Source: JASLPR01 sp964496475 (GTDB lineage: Bacteria > Chloroflexota > UBA11872 > VXNJ01). Taken from it: 18,051 nucleotides of DNA. The position numbers and the translations under genes are program-made. The stretch covers positions 1 through 18,051 of the forward strand of contig CAZBZS010000049.1 of NCBI GenBank assembly GCA_964496475.1. The letters run 5' to 3'. Positions 14,752 to 18,051 of this stretch are shown here, one piece after another; within the stretch, counting starts at the first letter, position 1; every line of letters begins with the position of its first letter. A model generated the notes under the pieces. The model had not been told where the DNA came from. It made no database searches and saw only the letters and a list, made by a program, of their open reading frames with translations.

Positions 14752-15318
14752 ATGAAACTTGGCTGGTCGGTGAAAAAATCGCGGGTGGCGTGGCGGGGGC
14801 GCTTTCCGGTGATCGAGGACTTGCTGCAGGCGGACCATGACGGCCGGGAGCACCTCTATACCTACCTGGGGATACGGTCGACGGCGGTGGGGGTGCTGGC
14901 GGTGGACGGGCGGGACCGTCTGCTGCTGGTGAATGAGTACCGCCACCCGATGGGGGAGGTGCTGACGGACATTCCGATGGGCACGGCGGAGCGCGACGAG
15001 AATCTGGTGCAGGCGGCGGCGCGGGAGCTGCGGGAGGAGACGGGCTGGATCGCCGATTCGCTGGAACACATCGGCGGGCTGCACCCGGTGCCGGCGCTGA
15101 CTTCGTTGCGGTTCGAGTTTTACCTGGCCCGGGATCTATCGGAAGGAGCGGCGGAGCCGGACGAGACGGAGATAATCGGCGTGCAGTGGATGGATGTAGG
15201 CCGGGTGATGAGGCGGATAGTGGCGGGCGAGCTGACCCACGGGGGACTGCCGATGGCGCTGCCGCTGGCGCTGCAGAAAGGGATGCTGAAGCTGCCCGAT
15301 CCCGACGGCGCGAAGTGA
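14752..15318 (+). CDS. Nudix hydrolase, ADP-ribose pyrophosphatase-like
   Basis: A 188-residue cytosolic pyrophosphohydrolase. The Nudix box begins at Gly77 and follows G-x5-E-x7-R-E-L-x-E-E-x-G-W exactly (Glu83, Arg91, Glu92, Glu95, Glu96, Gly98); the glutamates bind Mg. The N-terminal strand region before the box and the NEYRHP sequence (61-66), shared with ADP-ribose pyrophosphatases, favour hydrolysis of ADP-ribose or similar nucleoside-diphosphate sugars over 8-oxo-dGTP or mRNA cap activity. The substrate is inferred. The start at 14752 has only a weak ribosome site (GAAG). It is followed after ~95 bases by gltX on the same strand; co-transcription is possible, with no terminator between them. 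Confidence 0.88.
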   Translation: MKLGWSVKKSRVAWRGRFPVIEDLLQADHDGREHLYTYLGIRSTAVGVLAVDGRDRLLLVNEYRHPMGEVLTDIPMGTAERDENLVQAAARELREETGWIADSLEHIGGLHPVPALTSLRFEFYLARDLSEGAAEPDETEIIGVQWMDVGRVMRRIVAGELTHGGLPMALPLALQKGMLKLPDPDGAK

Positions 15319-15412
15319 TGGCGGTGCTCGCTGAGGGACCGCCGGTAAACGTAAACTGCACGGGCTGAGGAGCGACGGCGATTGCTATACATGACCGCGA
15401 TGGAGTTTGTAC

Positions 15413-16897
15413 TTGGCTGAGAAGCGACGGTTCCGGATGGCGCCGAGCCCGACGGGCAGCATTCATATCGGCAACGCCCGGACGGCTCTATATAACTATT
15501 TGTTGGTGCGGCGGAGCGGCGGGACGTTCGTGCTGCGCATCGAGGACACGGCGCGGGATCGCAGCACGCCCGAGTTCGAGCAGGCGGTTTTGGACGGGTT
15601 GGGCTGGCTGGGGTTGGACTGGGACGAGGGACCGGACGCCGGCGGCGAGCACGGGCCCTACCGGCAGAGCGAACGGTTGGAAATCCATAAGACATGGCTG
15701 GCGAAGCTGACGGCGGCCGGGCACACGTATCGGTGCTTTTGCACGCGGGAGGAGCTGGCTGAGAAGCGCAAGGTGGCGCAGAAGGTGGGACGGGCGCCGA
15801 AGTATTCGGGCAAATGCCGCAACTTGAGCGCTGAGGAAGTGGAAGGCCGGCTGGAGGCCGGCGAGGAGGCGGCGGTGAGGTTTCGGGTGATGCCGGGTCA
15901 GGTGTCGTTTGAGGACATGATCCTTGGCCGGTTGGAGGAGGATGCCGGTTTGTGGGGGGATTTCATCGTGGGCCGCTCGGACGGCACGCCGGTGTACAAC
16001 TTCGCGGTGGTGGTGGACGATCACCTGATGGAGATCACGGACGTGGTGCGGGGTGGGGATCACATTTCCAACACGTTCAAACAGGTCGTGATGTACGAGG
16101 CGCTGGGACTGGATCCGCCGCGCTTCGGGCACATGCCGCTGACGCTGAACGTGAAACGCCAAAAATTGAGTAAGCGGGACGGCTCGGTGGCGGTGGAGGA
16201 GTATCGCGAGCAGGGCTATCTGCCGGAGGCGGTGGTGAACTTCATCGCCCTGCTGGGTTGGAATCCGGGCGACGAGCGCGAGCTGTTCACGATGGAGGAG
16301 TTGATCGAAGCGTTCAGCATGGAACGGATTACGAAGTCGAACGCGGTGTTCGATTTCGCCCGGCTGGACTGGTTCAACGGAACCTACATCCGGCAGATGG
16401 AGGTGGCGGAGCTGGCGCAGCGAGTGACGCCGTTTCTGGAGGACGCCGGGCTGCCCGTCCCGGACGAGGATTACCTGCGCGCGGCGGTGGCCCTGGAGCA
16501 GGAGCGGGTGAAGAAGCTGTCGGACTTCCCAGAAGCGCTGCGATTCTTCCTGGTGGAGGAGGTGGAGCCGGACATGAAGTTCCTGTTGAAGAAGAAGGGC
16601 ACGGAGGAGGAAACGGCGGCGGCGCTGTCGACGGTGTTCGAGTTGGTGCAGGACTTCGGGGTGCAGAATCTGGAGCGGACGGAGAAGAATCTGCGTCAGA
16701 TGGCGGACGCGCTGGGCTGGAAGGCGGGAGAGCTGTTCATGCCGATCCGGGTGGCGATCACAGGTTCGAAGGCGTCGCCGCCGCTGTTCGAGACGATGCG
16801 GGTGCTGGGTCGGCCGCGGGTGCTGCTGCGGCTGCGGCACGCGATCCGGATGCTGGCGAAGAACGCGCAGGACGAGGCGTACGAGAAGTCGGGGTAG
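15413..16897 (+). CDS. gltX: Glutamyl-tRNA synthetase
   Basis: A class I aminoacyl-tRNA synthetase of 494 residues, normal length, which charges tRNA-Glu with glutamate. The ATP-binding signature is HIGN at 18-21 (in PSPTGSIHIGNARTAL), and the second signature is KLSKR at 251-255. A zinc-type motif CFC...Y-SGK-C (in RCFCTREELAEK to KYSGKCRNL) is kept, as in Escherichia coli GltX. The C-terminal helical anticodon-binding domain is complete. TTG 15413 was chosen because GGAG lies seven bases before it and MAEKRRFRMAPSPTG is the usual beginning; TTG 15407 would add two residues. Whether the enzyme also charges tRNA-Gln (non-discriminating, with GatCAB) cannot be read here. No glutaminyl-tRNA synthetase lies in the window. 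It converges on the next gene with 12 bases between stops. Confidence 0.96.
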   Translation: MAEKRRFRMAPSPTGSIHIGNARTALYNYLLVRRSGGTFVLRIEDTARDRSTPEFEQAVLDGLGWLGLDWDEGPDAGGEHGPYRQSERLEIHKTWLAKLTAAGHTYRCFCTREELAEKRKVAQKVGRAPKYSGKCRNLSAEEVEGRLEAGEEAAVRFRVMPGQVSFEDMILGRLEEDAGLWGDFIVGRSDGTPVYNFAVVVDDHLMEITDVVRGGDHISNTFKQVVMYEALGLDPPRFGHMPLTLNVKRQKLSKRDGSVAVEEYREQGYLPEAVVNFIALLGWNPGDERELFTMEELIEAFSMERITKSNAVFDFARLDWFNGTYIRQMEVAELAQRVTPFLEDAGLPVPDEDYLRAAVALEQERVKKLSDFPEALRFFLVEEVEPDMKFLLKKKGTEEETAAALSTVFELVQDFGVQNLERTEKNLRQMADALGWKAGELFMPIRVAITGSKASPPLFETMRVLGRPRVLLRLRHAIRMLAKNAQDEAYEKSG

Positions 16898-16909
16898 AGA
16901 TCGGGCGGA

Positions 16910-17209
16910 CTACGCCGGGTTGGTGATCTCGTCGATGGCGGTGAGTTCGTCTTCGGCCATGGCCCCGCCGAATTTGCTCGCGATGACGGCCTCGTGGCGG
17001 TGGCCCTGAAGGGCGGCGCCCAGGTACTCCTCGGAGAGGCCACCGGGGCCGTATATGTCGGCGGTGTCGAAGAGCGTGATGCCAGCGTCAAGGGCGGCGT
17101 GGACGACGGCGGCGGTCTGGGCCAGATCGCAGCGGCGGCCGAAATTGTTGCAGCCGAGCCCGACGATAGAAACCTGTAATCCGGAGTTGCCGATATTCTG
17201 ATAGTTCAT
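16910..17209 (-). pseudogene. Aldo/keto reductase with a large internal deletion
   Basis: The first ~82 residues are a typical aldo/keto reductase N-terminus: MNYQNIGNSGLQVSIVGLGC, then FDTADIYG with Asp48 and Tyr53, and ASKFGG with Lys79. The sequence then jumps directly to EDELTAIDEITNPA, which resembles the last helix of full-length family members (typically PEELAEIDEIT). About 200 residues of barrel, including the catalytic His, are missing without a stop or frameshift, so an in-frame deletion is likely. The 99-residue product cannot form a complete barrel. The start at 17209 gives the canonical N-terminus and has GGGATG upstream; ATG 17221 would add four residues. It is not a close copy of the reductases at the left of the window. 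Confidence 0.7.
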
Positions 17210-17221
17210 TGAGCATCCCAT

Positions 17222-17703
17222 TATGCAGATTTATGTAAGACTAGGTACCGACTTATTCTATTGAACTGAAAAAATAGGGCAATTGGGGCAAAGGAAGGAC
17301 GAGTGATGGAGTGGACGGACAGTCGTTTGAGCAGCTTATTGCAGATTTATGTGCTCTGGATGTGGAAATGAAGGGGTTCAGCGGATCGCGTTCGGCTACG
17401 ATATGCGACGTTCAGGCGGGGGGTCTGAGTGGCCATAGGAGGCCTGGCGGTCGCAAGCGAACGAATTCGGGGATTTATTTCGGTGGCGGTGGATGAATTG
17501 CGGATCGATTCGGCAATAGGGTTCGACCTGCACATGTAAACACGTGGCGGGTCGACTTTATGCGCGTACGCCGAATCGAGGGAGTGCAGAGTGGATTCAA
17601 CCCTGGCCGAGGCACGGCTGATCGACGCGCATGAGACGTTCAGGTCGGAGGCGCTTTAGGGAGTAAATTTGGGAACGGTGGGAGAGGTTGGGGCCGGCGG
17701 CGA
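17222..17703. other. Non-coding or degraded stretch
   Basis: About 480 bases without a convincing gene. Composition at 17222-17290 is AT-richer than the surroundings. Two gene-start-like spots are seen: AAGGAAGGA before ATG 17306, which opens only a 21-codon frame, with GTG 17311 opening a 61-codon frame beginning VDGQSFEQLIADLCALD; and GAGGGAG before GTG 17591, which opens VDSTLAEARLIDAHETFRSE and stops after 22 codons. These may be decayed starts of lost genes or chance. TGCAGATTTATGT occurs twice (17224-17236 and 17340-17352). Confidence 0.35.
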
Positions 17704-18051
17704 TTAGAAGCTGATGGCGACTCCGTTGCCGTTGTTGGTGGAGGATTCGGCGATGGCGTCCAGGATGAGATCCACGCGATAACCGTCTTCGAAGGTGGCG
17801 CCGAGCGGGGCGACTTCCTTGTCGTTGACGATGCAATCGAGGAAGTGGTGCAGCTCGTGCACGAAGGTGTGCTCCCAGCCGATGATGTGGCCGCGGGCCC
17901 ACCAGTACTCGGCGTATGGATGGCCGGGCTGGCTGCAGGTGACGCGGCGAAAGCCGTTGGCGCCGTCGGGGCCGGCGTCGTCGGTGTAGAGCTGGAGTTC
18001 GTTCATCGCCTCTTGGTTGTATGCGATGGAGCCGCTGGTGCCGTTGATCTC
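17704..18051 (-). CDS. Gfo/Idh/MocA family oxidoreductase, C-terminal part
   Basis: The minus-strand frame is open from the window edge to TAA 17704-17706, giving the last 115 residues. It reads EINGTSGSIAYNQEAMNELQ, the conserved strand of the C-terminal substrate domain (often EINGSKGSL...), and ends with HELHHFLDCIVND followed by EDGYRVDLILDAIAESS, the standard last helices of the family. These enzymes use NAD(P) to oxidise or reduce sugars, inositols and related polyols in the cytosol. The Rossmann domain and the catalytic EKP motif lie outside the window, so the substrate is open. Its ATG at 18006 is internal. C-ending codon bias matches other intact minus-strand genes. Sugar dehydrogenase, sugar permease and sulfatases would fit a carbohydrate-degrading neighbourhood. 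Confidence 0.85.
   Translation of the reverse strand, partial: EINGTSGSIAYNQEAMNELQLYTDDAGPDGANGFRRVTCSQPGHPYAEYWWARGHIIGWEHTFVHELHHFLDCIVNDKEVAPLGATFEDGYRVDLILDAIAESSTNNGNGVAISF

Noticed and set aside
14450..15466. A 338-codon Pro/Ser/Ala-rich frame on the minus strand
   Set aside because: It covers the antisense of the clear Nudix gene; its composition is that of a shadow frame.
15488..16840. A 450-codon open frame antisense to gltX
   Set aside because: gltX is complete with HIGN, zinc and KLSKR motifs. The antisense product is low-complexity Gln/His/Arg/Leu text with no domain.
17224..17352. Direct repeat TGCAGATTTATGT at 17224-17236 and 17340-17352 as possible attachment sites
   Set aside because: A 13-base match is expected a few times by chance in 18 kb, and nothing element-like lies between the copies.
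1..18051. CRISPR array, toxin-antitoxin, restriction or phage-defence cluster
   Set aside because: No regularly spaced repeats, methyltransferase, nuclease or transposase motifs were seen. The only DNA-repair-like sequence is the glycosylase tail.

Overview
The window is high-GC bacterial DNA from an organism I cannot name. The gene mix is type I sulfatases in pairs, short aldo/keto reductases in pairs, a Gfo/Idh/MocA dehydrogenase and a MalF-type sugar permease. That mix fits uncultured polysaccharide- or sulfate-ester-using lineages (Chloroflexota, Latescibacterota/Poribacteria-like, Planctomycetota-like), but this placement is weak inference. The plus strand is G-rich almost throughout: plus-strand genes favour G-ending codons and minus-strand genes favour C-ending codons. 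This suggests a strong replication-strand bias with the plus strand as the leading strand.

Layout. 1-2534: two related short aldo/keto reductases (the first cut by the window edge) on either side of a membrane-anchored alpha/beta hydrolase. 2535-5865: a copper-resistance operon of a CsoR-type repressor and a CopA-type Cu(I) P1B-ATPase, overlapping by ATGA. Its likely promoter overlaps a CsoR-type G/C-tract operator, so the circuit looks self-contained: repressor, operator and efflux pump. 5866-7200: a degraded minus-strand remnant, a helical protein of unknown function, and the iron-sulfur C-terminus of an endonuclease III/MutY-family glycosylase without its catalytic domain. 7229-11440: two paralogous formylglycine-type sulfatases on the minus strand, with a lone sugar ABC permease between them on the plus strand.

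11565-13973: the most informative region. An alpha/beta hydrolase gene on the minus strand is split in two. Its N-terminal half is at 13391-13973 and its C-terminal end at 11565-11757. About 1.6 kb of AT-richer DNA carrying a major facilitator transporter lies between them. Both halves also carry frameshifts, and the start codon appears to be lost.

14041-18051: tRNA-Gln(CTG), a small broken gene, a Nudix hydrolase and glutamyl-tRNA synthetase (gltX), then an aldo/keto reductase with a large internal deletion, a stretch without a convincing gene, and the C-terminus of a Gfo/Idh/MocA oxidoreductase running off the window.

Overall, intact housekeeping and copper genes are mixed with an unusual amount of gene debris (five or six broken genes in 18 kb). 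I saw no CRISPR array, transposase, integrase or recognisable defence system. The strongest candidates for novelty are the interrupted hydrolase with its transporter island and the sulfatase-permease-sulfatase arrangement.
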